From: Symbiodinium natans
Taxonomy: Eukaryota > Sar > Dinophyceae > Suessiales > Symbiodiniaceae
Assembly: GCA_905221605.1 (NCBI GenBank)
Contig: CAJNDS010000272.1
Span: forward strand, 1 to 42,500
DNA: 42,500 nucleotides
Direction of reading: 5' to 3'
The notes under the pieces were generated by a model. The model saw only the letters and a list, made by a program, of their open reading frames with translations, had not been told where the DNA came from and did not search any database. This document shows, piece after piece, positions 26,901-34,390 of the stretch (the first letter of the stretch is position 1; every line of letters begins with the position of its first letter). The translations under genes were made by a program, and so were the position numbers.

Positions 26901-29607
26901 TGGCTTCTGAGTACGAGGCAATGGAGGCTTTAGGGTTTTGGGTAGGGTTTAGGGTTTAGGGTTTAGGGTTTAGGGTTTAGGGTTTAGGGTTTAGGGTTTA
27001 GGGTTTAGGGTTTAGGGTTTAGGGTTTAGGGTTTTGGGTGAAAGGTCACGGATTCCGTTGCACCAAGGCAGGAGATCAGATAGAGCGGCATTGGCCACCT
27101 GTGAGGCCCTGCAGTCCGCGGAAAGAAAGAAGCGCTGCAGCTTTGTTCGATGTACAGTTGACATAAGAAGGCGGAAGCTTCAAGAACCCTAAACCCTAAA
27201 CCCTAAACCGCCCAGTAGTTTGCAAGAAGAACTGTATGGACCCTCAGAATCTGCGGCAATATCTGGAGAGTCTAGCATTTGGAGCTGGGACGCCCATCCT
27301 TGCTGCAGTGGATGCACTCCACCACCGCATCGTAGTCCGGCAAGACGAATGCCTATGCGGAGGATTGATGTTCCATCAGAATGCTGGGTCACCTATCTGG
27401 ACTTGCGACTCCTGGATGAACACCGCCCAACGAGGCTAGTTGTGGTACGCTTAATTTTTCGGCAACTGGAATTCATGGCATGATTCGACATGTGAGAGGG
27501 TGTTACCTGAGACGGAGCCCCAACGACCATCAATCGCAAGGCCCATAGACCAACATGCGCTGTGGTGCCATGAAGCATGAAACCGCCTGCGGACTTGCAA
27601 TTAGCATGCATATCCTGAATCATCGCGCACGCACGTGGAATGCTTCACTTATCCGTTCGGTCGCTTCATTGATCAGTCCGAGGCTCCATGAGTGAGATGC
27701 GACCATGGGGCTCTCGCCCAGGAACGGGATTAGGTACGCGATGCACAACGTGCTTCATGCCTCGGAATGGACCGACCCCGTCCGCTGGAAAGGAGGACTG
27801 CGGCGAACTGCAAAAAACCTATACTTGAGCGCCTGAACTCCAATTCAACCCTAAACCCTAAACCCTAAACCCTGAACCCTGAACCCTAAACCCTAAACCC
27901 TAAACCGTCACTAAACTCCCGACTTGAGCCTACGCAAACTGGAAACACTACTTCGGCCCCATACGCGAAACATAATTCCCGACTTCAACCAAACCCTAAA
28001 CCCTAATCGCCCTAAACCCGAAGCCCTACACCCCCTAATCCTAAACCCTAAACCCTAAACCCTAAACCCCAGAGTTCTTCCAGGGGCCCCCCCCCCAAAG
28101 CCAACGACTGGGGGAGGTACGCCCATTGGACCACCGGCTCATCATCCTCAGAATTCAAGGCTGCAGGCCGAGTTAGGGTTTAGGGTTTAGGGTTTAGGGT
28201 CTAGGGTCTAGGGTTTAGGGTTTAGGGTTTAGGGTTTAGGGTTTAGGGTTTAGGTACCATCCCCCCGCAAAACAAAAAGCTTGGGGACTATATAGGGAAC
28301 CTGTAAGAACCTGAAATGCACCACCAGCAACGAGTAAGCTACGAACAGACAGACATCCCTAGATCCAAACACTGCCCTGAGCCCTAAACCCTAAACCCTA
28401 AACCCTAAACTTTGCCCTAAACCCTAAACCCTAAACCCTAAACCCTAAACCCTAAACCCTAAATCCAGCAGCCCTCAGCCTTTCAACCGACGGCAGCGCG
28501 GCCATGGGGCTCTCCCACGTTGACCACGAAGCCGTTCTTCGGCCGTACCACCTCTGGCTTTGAGCTCAGTGTTGGTTTGGGGTTTAGGGTTTAGGGTTTA
28601 GGGTTTAGGGTTTAGGGTTTAGGGTTTAGGGCTTAAGGTTTAAGGTTTAGGGGTTAGGGTTTAGGGTCATTTAATAAGTGGGCTTAGGGATTAAGGGGGT
28701 TGGGGGGCTTAGGGGTTTAGGGCAAAAAGGGTTTGGCGGGGGGGACGGGGTTGGGAGTTTTGAGTATACCCTAAACCCTAAACCCTCAACCCTAAACCCT
28801 ATGCCGGGGCAACCGTAGTTGGAGTTGGCGTGCTTCTATCTGCCTTTGCCTCCGAATACTAGGGTGCTGCTGATGGAAACCTGAAAGAGCGGTTTAGGGT
28901 TAATAGGGTTTAGGGTTTAGGGGTTAGGGTCTAGGGTTTAGGGGTTAGGGTTCAGGGTTTGGGGCGCAGAAAGGCTATCCTTCCCTTGAGTGCTGCCCAC
29001 CTGCTGCCACTCCACGTCGCGGCCCTGGCAAGCACTAGTGTCGGGCCAGCACGGTATCACTTGCTCCCAAAATTCTCCCCACTCGAAGACAGAGAGTTGC
29101 GCAGCTAAGCCCGAAACGCTTTGGAACACATCACCTTTCACACACCCACCCACACAACACACACTCACACTCACACAGATATCTGCACATACATATATGT
29201 ATGATTAATTATATATTCGCTCTCCAGCATTATTTCTCAGCTTCTCGGATAACGACAAAGGCAGTCTCTCTTCGCCTCGACTTGTGCGCGCCCGTCGACG
29301 CCCTCGCCCGTTTCAGAGTCCACCAATATCTGCCAAGGCAAGGTGAGGCAAAGCAGGGAGTCGTAGATCTCGTGGAGGAGATGCAAAATGCGTGAAATGG
29401 AAAACCCTTCATACCAGATTAGACAACCACCAAAACCCGAAGCCCTAAGGCCGTGTAATCACCTTACCCCCAAACCCTGGACCCTAAACCCTAAACCTTG
29501 TAAACTCTACACTGCTGAAGAACAAAGGCCCTTCTTCAGGAGTACCTGCAGCCCGCCCTCCGACTCTTCGTCGCCACTGTCGCCTGATGACCACAGTGAA
29601 ACAGCAA
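14871..29607 (-). CDS. 2-oxoglutarate/Fe(II) dioxygenase, IPNS-like, multi-exon
   Basis: Probable non-haem iron oxygenase that uses 2-oxoglutarate and O2 to oxidise an unknown small molecule; probably cytosolic, as no signal peptide is seen. Exons read leftwards from 29607. The DIOX_N part has SSWGFR then VITGHGVPKDVV, then FFRQEVEEKKRF. The catalytic jelly-roll has GGLRLAYYPS, GYGSHIDSGG (HxD), GLQ, HWVDVPFVPNTF, VLNVGALLSRW, ASVHR (distal His), ERLSI (RxS, 2-oxoglutarate binding) and a C-terminal PPVPAREFLTTRL. These follow the family order. Codon phase agrees at every proposed junction except 28121/26906, where an exon is probably missing. The roughly 220 residues before DIOX_N are an extension I do not recognise. 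Donors are GT, GC or GA. The true 5' end is not found; an exon near 31.47 kb may belong. The family call is firm; individual boundaries are inferred. Confidence 0.78.
15136..15200 (-). CDS. Oxygenase gene exon 23, RxS
   Basis: The frame VLANRQSHERLSIITGALSP gives the RxS pair that binds the 2-oxoglutarate carboxylate. A GC donor (AAG|GCCTGA) would skip the stop at 15130-15132. Without it the protein would end here. Confidence 0.7.
15436..15499 (-). CDS. Oxygenase gene exon 22, distal iron-binding His
   Basis: The frame VLNVGALLSRWTGGRW continues to KASVH. The acceptor lies in a telomere heptamer variant, CCCTAAACCAG|GTG. A GC donor (C|GCAGCT) joined to the next exon restores HRV, the third iron ligand region. 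Confidence 0.82.
15504..15568 (+). repeat. TTTAGGG block, degenerate
   Basis: Includes TTTAATTAAGGG and TTTATATAGGG variants. Its left end supplies the acceptor of oxygenase exon 22. Confidence 0.9.
15899..15951 (-). CDS. Oxygenase gene exon 21, WVDVPxVPxxF
   Basis: The frame HCQDRHWVDVPFVPNTF is a near-consensus match to the WxDVPPVPGAF segment. A GC donor (TTT|GCGCCC) places the join exactly where the family continues with VxNVG. Confidence 0.8.
16420..16477 (-). CDS. Oxygenase gene exon 20, GLQ strand
   Basis: The frame VTVIALDPANKRGLQAHSQ matches the LTLLxQD..GLQV strand pair. Acceptor TGTGCAG, phase 0; donor G|GAGCAA (GA type), phase 1. Confidence 0.75.
16648..16735 (-). repeat. CCCTAAA block
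   Basis: About 12 units shifting from 7-mers to CCCCTAAA 8-mers. Confidence 0.93.
16763..16809 (-). CDS. Oxygenase gene exon 19, iron-binding HxD
   Basis: The frame TDDLMGYGSHIDSGG carries the HxD pair that binds Fe(II). The donor is GGC|GTTCCC. A longer version starting up to 60 bases upstream is possible, since the frame stays open to an earlier CTCAG. Confidence 0.75.
17597..17675 (-). CDS. Oxygenase gene exon 18, LRLxYYP strand
   Basis: The frame SQELDLVMTPSAGGLRLAYY ends in PSVTEA. GGLRLAYYPS corresponds to the conserved LRLLHYPP strand. The donor is read as C|GAGCGC (GA); a GT donor 8 bases on would add AP but break phase with exon 19 as drawn. Confidence 0.7.
17737..17779 (-). repeat. 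CCCTAAA block
   Basis: Six perfect units in the intron between oxygenase exons 17 and 18. Confidence 0.95.
17930..18008 (-). CDS. Oxygenase gene exon 17, LxLSLGA helix
   Basis: The frame LAAKALQLSLGATDEVAL continues to QHCRTF. It matches the helix ending in ALxLGL before the jelly-roll. The donor TTTT|GTAAGG is the best consensus in the gene. Phase 0 out. Confidence 0.7.
19110..19183 (-). CDS. Oxygenase gene exon 16
   Basis: The frame MEKVRKEDSGSTGVCHAKD continues to SLPP and ends at CCCAG|GTTGCG in phase 2. The plus strand is also open across this stretch; the minus reading is chosen on phase and donor. Confidence 0.5.
19499..19598 (-). repeat. MITE-like element, copy 2, inside an oxygenase intron
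   Basis: Reverse complement of the element at 3729, clearly similar by eye. It lies between oxygenase exons 16 and 15, and its right end (..AAACCCT) runs straight into a CCCTAAA array. Confidence 0.7.
19593..19662 (-). repeat. CCCTAAA block
   Basis: Ten units, 18 bases left of exon 15 and continuous with the MITE-like end. Confidence 0.95.
19681..19756 (-). CDS. Oxygenase gene exon 15
   Basis: The frame PNDAVESLTAGLAGLAGGV continues to EASKRY between CTTTCCAG and TAC|GTGATA. CCCTAAA lies to the left and TTTAGGG to the right, each within about 25 bases. Confidence 0.6.
19780..19841 (+). repeat. TTTAGGG block
   Basis: Nine units with TTTGGGG variants, right of exon 15. Confidence 0.95.
20644..20702 (+). 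repeat. TTTAGGG/TTTGGGG alternating block
   Basis: Units alternate between the two forms, left of exon 14 (an exception to the polarity rule). Confidence 0.93.
20725..20759 (-). CDS. Oxygenase gene exon 14 (35 bases)
   Basis: The frame ENGAQLLGDFS follows a strong CTTCTTTCAG acceptor. A GA donor (AG|GACGGG) gives the phase needed by the next exon. A GT donor at 20705 is an alternative that would lengthen it by 19 bases. Confidence 0.5.
21144..21224 (-). CDS. Oxygenase gene exon 13, FF..EEK motif
   Basis: The frame CPRYNFFRQEVEEKKRFV continues to EQHMLR. FFxxxxxEEK matches the FFALPxEEK segment that follows HGVP in DIOX_N. Donor CGG|GTCTCG, phase 0-0. Confidence 0.65.
21526..21605 (-). repeat. 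CCCTAAA block
   Basis: Eleven perfect units ending 10 bases from exon 12. Confidence 0.95.
21616..21687 (-). CDS. Oxygenase gene exon 12, GHGVP motif
   Basis: A 72-base, phase 0-0 exon reads VITGHGVPKDVVDAVR, the DIOX_N hallmark. Acceptor TCACCCAG, donor GTC|GTAGAC. CCCTAAA lies 10 bases to the left and a degenerate TTTAGGG array 20 bases to the right. Confidence 0.75.
21709..21905 (+). repeat. Degenerate TAGGGTTTG nine-mer block
   Basis: About 20 units of TAGGGTTTG, TAGGGTTTTT and TAGGGTTTA; the Gly/Phe-rich ORF across it is spurious. Confidence 0.9.
22350..22450 (-). repeat. CCCTAAA block, degenerate
   Basis: It ends in CCCTGGAAACCCTGAAA variants that overlap the donor of exon 11. Confidence 0.9.
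22454..22526 (-). CDS. Oxygenase gene exon 11, start of DIOX_N
   Basis: The frame GFRDDGLCSAVVQMTKLR then SSWGFR matches the helix and GF motif that precede the HGVP strand in DIOX_N domains. The donor reads AGG|GTTTCCAGGG, again telomere-like. It leaves in phase 0. Confidence 0.65.
22546..22789 (+). repeat. TTTAGGG block, two parts
   Basis: Variant-rich to 22675, then twelve perfect units at 22702-22789. Confidence 0.95.
23040..23126 (-). repeat. CCCTAAA block
   Basis: Twelve units including CCCCAAA, immediately left of exon 10. Confidence 0.93.
23138..23213 (-). CDS. Oxygenase gene exon 10
   Basis: The frame NGSFEEQLRTAKETLGGTPL leaves in phase 2 at GA|GTGTAA. Both flanks carry CCCTAAA on the plus strand, one of the few exceptions to the inverted polarity. 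Confidence 0.6.
23228..23343 (-). repeat. CCCTAAA then CCCCTAAG block
   Basis: Eight 7-mers switch to eight CCCCTAAG 8-mers (about 23281-23338). Confidence 0.95.
23637..23684 (-). repeat. CCCTAAA block
   Basis: Seven perfect units. Confidence 0.95.
23744..23843. repeat. Short inverted-repeat element, TGGGATGTTCCC ends
   Basis: TGGGATGTTCCC at the left and GGGAACATCCCA at the right bound about 76 bases. It lies in the intron between oxygenase exons 10 and 9. Confidence 0.6.
24211..24281 (-). repeat. CCCTAAA block
   Basis: About ten units. Confidence 0.93.
24562..24610 (-). CDS. Oxygenase gene exon 9
   Basis: The frame AMEAMMAKEVKLAEAR runs between CTTGCAG and C|GTGAAG. It is 16 codons plus one base. 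Confidence 0.6.
24617..24779 (+). repeat. TTTAGGG/TTTGGGG block
   Basis: About 23 units; the G variant dominates after 24695. Starts 7 bases right of exon 9. Confidence 0.95.
24925..24990 (+). repeat. CCCTTTAAGGG dispersed repeat
   Basis: ACCCTTTAAGGGATTATATA followed by a degenerate second unit. Related copies are at 35005-35180 and 38370-38410. Confidence 0.5.
25243..25322 (-). CDS. Oxygenase gene exon 8, donor inside a telomere heptamer
   Basis: The frame LYTNLGAQTKLGEPTDVK continues to LKLEFE. The acceptor is CTGCGCAG. The donor reads GAA|GTTTAGGG, so the first intron bases are the telomeric heptamer itself. Phase agrees on both sides. Confidence 0.65.
25333..25381 (-). repeat. CCCTAAA block
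   Basis: Seven units right of exon 8, against the usual polarity. Confidence 0.95.
25634..25727 (-). repeat. CCCTAAA block
   Basis: Thirteen units with 6-base slips. Confidence 0.95.
25788..25853 (-). CDS. Oxygenase gene exon 7
   Basis: The frame AKKPAAHEQRVRKMEAMRR ends at a GC donor directly followed by a poly-C run. The start is ambiguous: the first in-phase AG is used, and a later CAG at 25824 is an alternative. Confidence 0.5.
25857..25984 (+). repeat. TTTAGGG block
   Basis: Eighteen nearly perfect units, among the longest, directly right of exon 7. Confidence 0.97.
26155..26538 (-). CDS. 127-codon ORF inside an oxygenase intron
   Basis: The frame begins MFSAFSYFMQHEAKGCLAIL and lies between oxygenase exons 6 and 7. 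It has no recognised motif and no telomeric flank. It may be a decayed element or chance. Confidence 0.2.
   Translation of the reverse strand: MFSAFSYFMQHEAKGCLAILEQDALSQAFCEHAHNTGQFPAFAFYKESLVFLQPTLLQHRRLRSQIKQRRNAKDTTTGSKHNFCPMQFRGHFTFVSCNLVLQDADHTCKLVKVRRKHPHLPTLASPL
26691..26770 (-). repeat. CCCTAAA block
   Basis: Eleven units left of exon 6. Confidence 0.95.
26813..26906 (-). CDS. Oxygenase gene exon 6
   Basis: The frame RSEPLYEKTWVGEMMNWG continues to SKLPIYNQTTL after a CTCAG acceptor. The donor is probably G|GCTCTC (GC type). The composition is convincingly coding. Confidence 0.6.
26930..27036 (+). repeat. TTTAGGG block
   Basis: About 15 units right of exon 6. Confidence 0.97.
27847..28070 (-). 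repeat. CCCTAAA blocks, interrupted
   Basis: Arrays at 27847-27906, 27989-28003 and 28036-28070. Confidence 0.9.
28121..28160 (-). CDS. Oxygenase gene exon 5 (40 bases)
   Basis: The frame LNSEDDEPVVQW runs between CTGCAG and GC|GTACCT. It enters in phase 1, matching exon 4, but leaves in phase 2 while exon 6 enters in phase 0. A further exon near 27.2-27.5 kb is therefore likely. Confidence 0.55.
28172..28254 (+). repeat. TTTAGGG block
   Basis: Eleven units, 12 bases right of exon 5. Confidence 0.95.
28384..28463 (-). repeat. CCCTAAA block
   Basis: Eleven units with one TTTGC interruption, left of exon 4. Confidence 0.95.
28488..28564 (-). CDS. Oxygenase gene exon 4
   Basis: The frame SKPEVVRPKNGFVVNVGEPH continues to GRAAV and ends at G|GTTGAA in phase 1. 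Telomere-like blocks flank it on both sides in the usual inverted polarity. Confidence 0.6.
28574..28672 (+). repeat. TTTAGGG block
   Basis: About 13 units right of exon 4. Confidence 0.95.
28814..28880 (-). CDS. Oxygenase gene exon 3
   Basis: The frame FHQQHPSIRRQRQIEARQL follows a strong CTCTTTCAG acceptor and ends at CG|GTTGCC in phase 2. CCCTAAA lies 14 bases to the left and TTTAGGG 12 bases to the right. Confidence 0.55.
28892..28962 (+). repeat. TTTAGGG block, degenerate
   Basis: About nine units right of exon 3; the short CCCTAAA run at 28768-28800 lies on its left side. Confidence 0.92.
29257..29329 (-). CDS. Oxygenase gene exon 2
   Basis: The frame ILVDSETGEGVDGRAQVEAK starts after TTGGCAG and leaves in phase 1 at a T|GTCGTT donor. 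The plus strand is also open here, so the strand rests on phase agreement with both neighbours. Confidence 0.45.
29546..29607 (-). CDS. Oxygenase gene exon 1 (first of the chain)
   Basis: An acidic frame, SSGDSGDEESEGGLQ, ends at a textbook CAG|GTACTC donor. The acceptor is AAG after a run of C that acts as a polypyrimidine tract. It enters in phase 1 and leaves in phase 0. Confidence 0.5.
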
Positions 29608-30418
29608 CTTGGGGGGGGGGCCCTGGGGGGCAGGGGGGCTGTTGGCGGCTTCTTGAGCTTTCAAACGGCCTTTTGTGATATGAGAGAATCTGTGGTGATA
29701 TGCTGATGTGATAGTGTGCGATGTGATTGGCACGGTGTGAGACGATAGGACATGATCTTAGACCGTGTATTACAAGGGGAGCCTCTTGGATTCTGCTGGC
29801 TTCAGGGTGGGGGTCAGGCGGTTTGGGCGCTTTCAAGGCCGATGGATTCCGGGGTCGAGCAAAGGCACTGGTCGTGATCAGCGAAAAGAGCGTCCGATCC
29901 TGGTGGTTGCAGGGGTACACCATGAGCCCCTTTCTGGGGGGCGATCTAAGGTGTAGGGTTTGGGTTTTAAGTTTTAGGGGGTCAGGGAGTGGACACATGC
30001 AGGTTGAAGTTGAGGCTAAGCATGCTACAATATCACAGAGGAGCCAGCCTTGTTGAGTGTTCGGGATGTGTGGTGCTTGGTGTTGGGCTTAGCTGGAAAC
30101 CCCATAGCCTTACACATTGCATCCTAAAACCCAAGAAGATGCGTTGCTCGAGCCGGCTTTCAGGTGTGCGTTTTAGCACCAACACGCCATTATCGTTCAA
30201 TTGCAAGGGGTTCGCCACACCTTGTAAAAAACAAACCGCCGCACCTTTGAAAAAAAAGAACACGCCACACCTCAAAAAAAAATCGCCACACCTTCAAAAA
30301 ACAAAAAGAGAACCGCAGGGACCACGGGACGGGAGACCAGAAAAACCCAGGGGCCCGCCACATATTTAACAAAAGAAGGTGTGGCGCCACAGCTAAAAAC
30401 AAGCAAAACTCGGCACCA

Positions 30419-30510
30419 CCCTGAACCCTGACCCCTAAACCCTAAAGCCTAAAACCCCAAAGCCTAAGCCCCAAAGCCTAAAACCTCAACCCCTAAACCC
30501 TCAACCCCAT
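30419..30510 (-). repeat. CCCTAAA block, degenerate
   Basis: Variants CCCCAAAGCCTAA and CCCTCAA. Confidence 0.85.
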
Positions 30511-30626
30511 GCCAAGACTCCCAGTGCGGCTGAATCCTGGAGCGGTTCCCCTCTGGTTCCTTCTCTTGCGGCGGGTAGTGGGCAATGGTCACCTCAGTGG
30601 GAAGCAGTAAGAGCAAAAAACAGCTA

Positions 30627-30712
30627 GGGTTTAGGTTTAGGGTTTAGGGTTTAGGTTTACAGGGTTTAGGGTGTAGGGTTTAGGGTCGGGTTAGAGTTTA
30701 GGGTATAGGGTT
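30627..30712 (+). repeat. TTTAGGG block, degenerate
   Basis: About ten units; brackets 30511-30626 with the block on the left. Confidence 0.9.
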
Positions 30713-30869
30713 TTGTAAATTCGTCTGGTTTAAAACATGTATGTATACAAACATACATTGGGGGGGGGGGGGGTGCAACGCTCAGGGCTGTATTGCAACA
30801 CTCATGGCATGAAACGAAGTTAGGCCAAACCATTCTGAGGCATAGGGTAGATTGGTTTTCCGCATGTTT

Positions 30870-30971
30870 GTCGCCTCAGACGGGTGAGGGGCTGGAGCGG
30901 GGGGAGGATGGTGTTGATGGTCCACAGTCGAACGTCTCTTTTTCTGACCTTTTCCGCCATGTCGCAGCAAA
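30870..30971 (-). CDS. Candidate exon, unknown product
   Basis: The minus frame contains MAEKVRKRDVRLWTINTILP and abuts a telomere-like block at 30989-31072. It looks protein-like, but no donor or acceptor is convincing. It could equally be intron. Confidence 0.25.
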
Positions 30972-30988
30972 CCCTGAAACCTAAACCC

Positions 30989-31072
30989 TCAACACCCCAG
31001 ACCCTAAAACCCTAAACCCTAAACCCTAAACCCTAACACCTAAACCCTAAACCCTAAACCCCACCCCCTAAG
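30989..31072 (-). repeat. CCCTAAA block
   Basis: About ten units with 6- and 8-base slips. Confidence 0.92.
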
Positions 31073-31074
31073 CC

Positions 31075-31230
31075 AAAGATGGCTTCCAAAACCCGGGCGC
31101 TCTTGGGCCGCGGGGCCGGCCAGATTGGCGCGCGCCGCGCGCGCTGCAGGAAGAAGTCTGGCGCCAGGCCCAAAGCCCGAGCGAAAAGCCTTGGTTGGCT
31201 TCCGGGAGCTTCATCTTTTTTTGACCGCCC
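31075..31230 (-). CDS. Candidate exon, unknown product
   Basis: An open minus frame includes FARALGLAPDFFLQRAR and KSARVLEAIFGL and is flanked on its left by a CCCTAAA block. The plus strand is also open here and is Arg/Ala-rich. Exact splice ends could not be fixed. It may be an exon of the oxygenase extension or of another transcript. Confidence 0.35.
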
Positions 31231-31446
31231 CCCCCTGCGCTTGCTCAAAGACTCAGGCGATCAGGCGAGCTGGTGAGGGCCTCTTAAGTGGCTAGGAGAA
31301 GCTAGGAGAGCATCGAGAACAGTCTCGATGGGTTTTGCTCCTGCCTATGGAGTTGCAAAAGTACCCTGCAGGAACGCCCACCTATCGCCGCACACGAGCT
31401 TCACCAAGATGACGCAACTCGACCCCCTCGAGCCCCTAACAAAAAC

Positions 31447-31495
31447 CTGGGCCGTGGTGCTCGTACATCGTCTTCGAAAGTTCCTCGACCTCCGG
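31447..31495 (-). CDS. Candidate upstream exon of the oxygenase
   Basis: The minus frame reads PEVEELSKTMYEHHGP between an AAG acceptor and a CCCAG|GTTTTTG donor. It ends in phase 1, which is the phase the exon at 29607 needs. It is 1.8 kb from that exon and other open pieces lie between, so membership is uncertain. The EVxxL...HHG pattern resembles the exon at 38730-38774. Confidence 0.4.
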
Positions 31496-32417
31496 CTTGG
31501 ATGCAAGAAAGCGTGTCCCTAAACTCAAAACCCTAAACCCTCAACCCTAAACCCTAAACCCTAAACCCTAATCCTACAAGGCCTCTAAAGCCCCCGGACG
31601 CTTCCGTGAGGCCCCCGCTAGGGCAAGGGTCTACGAAGCCGGGGTATGAGACCCCAACGTTACAGAAATCCATGTGATATATGTATATACATTACATACA
31701 CCTCCCCCCCCCCCCACCCCCCGAGTCCTCAACCTCAAACCCCCATAGACACTTATCCGTGAGCGATCCCCGCCCCTTACTAAGCGCCCCCCAAAACACG
31801 AAGATACTCGTCCTTACAAGGAGTTTCTCTCTTTATTTTTCTTCCCCTAACAGCTTGAGCTTTGGGTACTTCAGCCCTTGTGGCTGCGGAGCAGATCCGA
31901 GTGGGCCTCCCAAGACCAACCTCTCGCACAAAAATCGTACAAGATTCTCGTATCCTTGCTTCGGATATGGCAGAGATGATAAAGGCGCACGTCTGTTTGT
32001 AGGAAGTTGGGAGATATGGGGGTGTTGCCGTGCGCGCGTGGCAAGTTTTCGTGTCCATTGTCAACATCAGTACCATTCGCAAAGCACGCATATATGCACC
32101 ATTTTGCAACTCATGAGGATGGAGTATATAAATAGCCGAAAACTGGGGTTTTGAGCATATGCAAGAGCTGGAAGTGACATAGAAGATGTTTCTGCTGTCA
32201 GAAGCTGCGGTTTAGAGTTTAGGGTTCAGGGTTTAGGGCAGGCATACTTTGGATGAACACGAATATTGGCGGTATTTACGGTGTTTCAAGAGATCTCAGT
32301 TTGTTGCCTTCAGAAGTTTCTCAAGAAGCCTGTGGGGAAGCAGAAAGTGCACCCATCGCGCCTCATGGTAAAATGCCGCCGTGGCTTCTTGCAATCCTGG
32401 GACCTTCCCAAGGCGGC

Positions 32418-32519
32418 CCAGGATGTTCACCCCTTTTTGCTATCAGTCCCTAATAGGGATGCATAAGAGTGGCCACTAGAATCCCCTTAAGGACTGCCAG
32501 TAGAAGGGGGAACATCCCA
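32418..32519. repeat. Second copy of the GGATGTTC inverted-repeat element
   Basis: CAGGATGTTCACCCC and GGGGGAACATCCCA form the ends; the interior shares AGTCC.TAAT.GGGA with the copy at 23744. Confidence 0.55.
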
Positions 32520-33199
32520 AGTTTAGGGTTTTAGGACCTCAAAGGGGGGGGGGGGCATCTTGCACAAGATAGTCGTGGAGATAAGGCCCTTAGAACATCA
32601 GCAGTTGAGAGCCATATTGATCACAAACAAATGCTTAAAGTAAGAAAACTAGTGCTCGATCTGTTAAGTTAAGTTCCAAAGGCTTGATTGCTTTTTTTTA
32701 GGGGTCGGGTGGGAAGAGCACCATTATAGTAAGCCTTGCAAGACAAAGACACGAACAAGAATCGGACTCGAAACCTTTGTCGTCTCATCTGCTGGCAGGA
32801 GCTGATCTTTCCCGCTTGGCAATAGACACGCCCGCGCAAAATCCAAACTTGGGCGGCTGCAGCGGCAACAAGTCGGATACAGGAGCCAGAAGTAGTTCCT
32901 TGCCATTTTCTCCCCAAAAAAACCCGGGTATCCCGTCGCCATGATCAGCTGCCTAGTTAAGAGAGAGTTGCCCTTTTCCTGCATCATCAGTGCTTGCTTC
33001 TCTAGGCTCCTGCCCGCAGGCTCACGGCGAGATCACTCGAGCTAAGTGGCACGAGCCGAGTGCGGCTTTGTGGGAACGCCTTGCGACATGTGATTCTTAT
33101 TCTTAATCTTATTCTTATTCTTATTCTTATGGCAATGCCACTCAAGCTTGCAGATCTTGTTGAACTGCTGGGGTGCAGAGGTGCATGCTTCGCATGTAG

Positions 33200-34390
33200 T
33201 ATAGCCTGGCAGCAAATTTGAGTTTCAAGTGCCACGCGATGAAACGCTCCTATGAGCAGTGAGGGTTCGAAGCGCAAAACGATTGAGTTGACGCCTTGCA
33301 TGTACTTTACGAAGGTATGTCGCGACATATATAGACAGGTTGCACCCGTGCCGCCTGAAGCGTCCAATCATGCTTAAGCACACAAAACTTAAAACGCCGT
33401 GGCCGCCGTGACAAGCTCCAGTTTGTGGTCCGTCTTCTGCAGACGGCAAATTGCTAATCTCCAACCAAATGCGCGGCGGCCACGGCCGGGACGATCATTC
33501 TTCCACATAAGGCCTGCCTGAATCTATACAAGTACCGAGCGATGAAAGCACTCACAGCACAAAAGCGTGGGCCGCAGCGTCATATGCGAGCGTTGGTCGC
33601 AATGGAACGCATGGCGGACGCGGGTGTGTAAGGAAGGTCGCCAAGAACTCAAGCATAGATTCCTGGTCTCAGCCCATAACATTATATACTTCTGGACATG
33701 CAGCTGCATGCAATATGTTCACGAAACGACAGAGACACATCAACCTCGGTCGAACCTTGGGACCTTTCACGCGTGCTGCAGCGCCTGGTCGTCCAACGGC
33801 GCCTAAGTACAACAAGAGCAGTACGTCTGCCCAGCCACCTGCCCCTGCCTGCAGCTTGCTGTCTTTTCAGCAGATATTGCAAGGCCTGCCTGAACCTATA
33901 CAAGCGAGCGCGACGAACACACCGCGCAGCAAGGAAGCGTGGGGCCGCAGCGCCACATGCGAGCGTTGGTCGCAGTGGAACTCGCGGCGAACACAGAAGG
34001 TGGTCGCCAAGAATTAAGCATTCTCAGCCTGTATACTTTTGGACATGCAGCTGCATAGATACATTTTGACGAAAAAACGAGCCCAAACATCGACCTCAGT
34101 CGAACCTTGGGGCCTTTCACGCGTGCCGTGGCGCCTGAAGCGTCCAACTGCGCCCGATCACAACAAGAGCCGCGGCTGCCGTGACAAGCTCTGCCACATG
34201 ATCATTCCTCAATGGCTTCGCCCAGCATGCACCATGCGCTACAGACTGTCAGCAATACCTGGCAGCTATCTGTCGGTGCATTATAAGAAGGAAACATCCG
34301 CTGGTCCACGAAACCAGATACTAATAAAGAAGGGTCTAAGCATAGATTCCAGGTCCCAGCCCGTATCCCGTGACCGCTACCGTGCCTTTG
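33200..34390 (+). repeat. Diverged tandem repeat, unit about 370 bases
   Basis: GGCCTGCCTGAA...TATACAAG at 33511 recurs at 33883 (period 372). TGGACATGCAGCTGCAT, TCGAACCTTGGG.CCTTTCACG and GTGACAAGCTC.. recur at the matching offsets. Partial copies occur before (to about 33420) and after (AAGCATAGATTCC at 33652 and about 34337). Confidence 0.75.
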
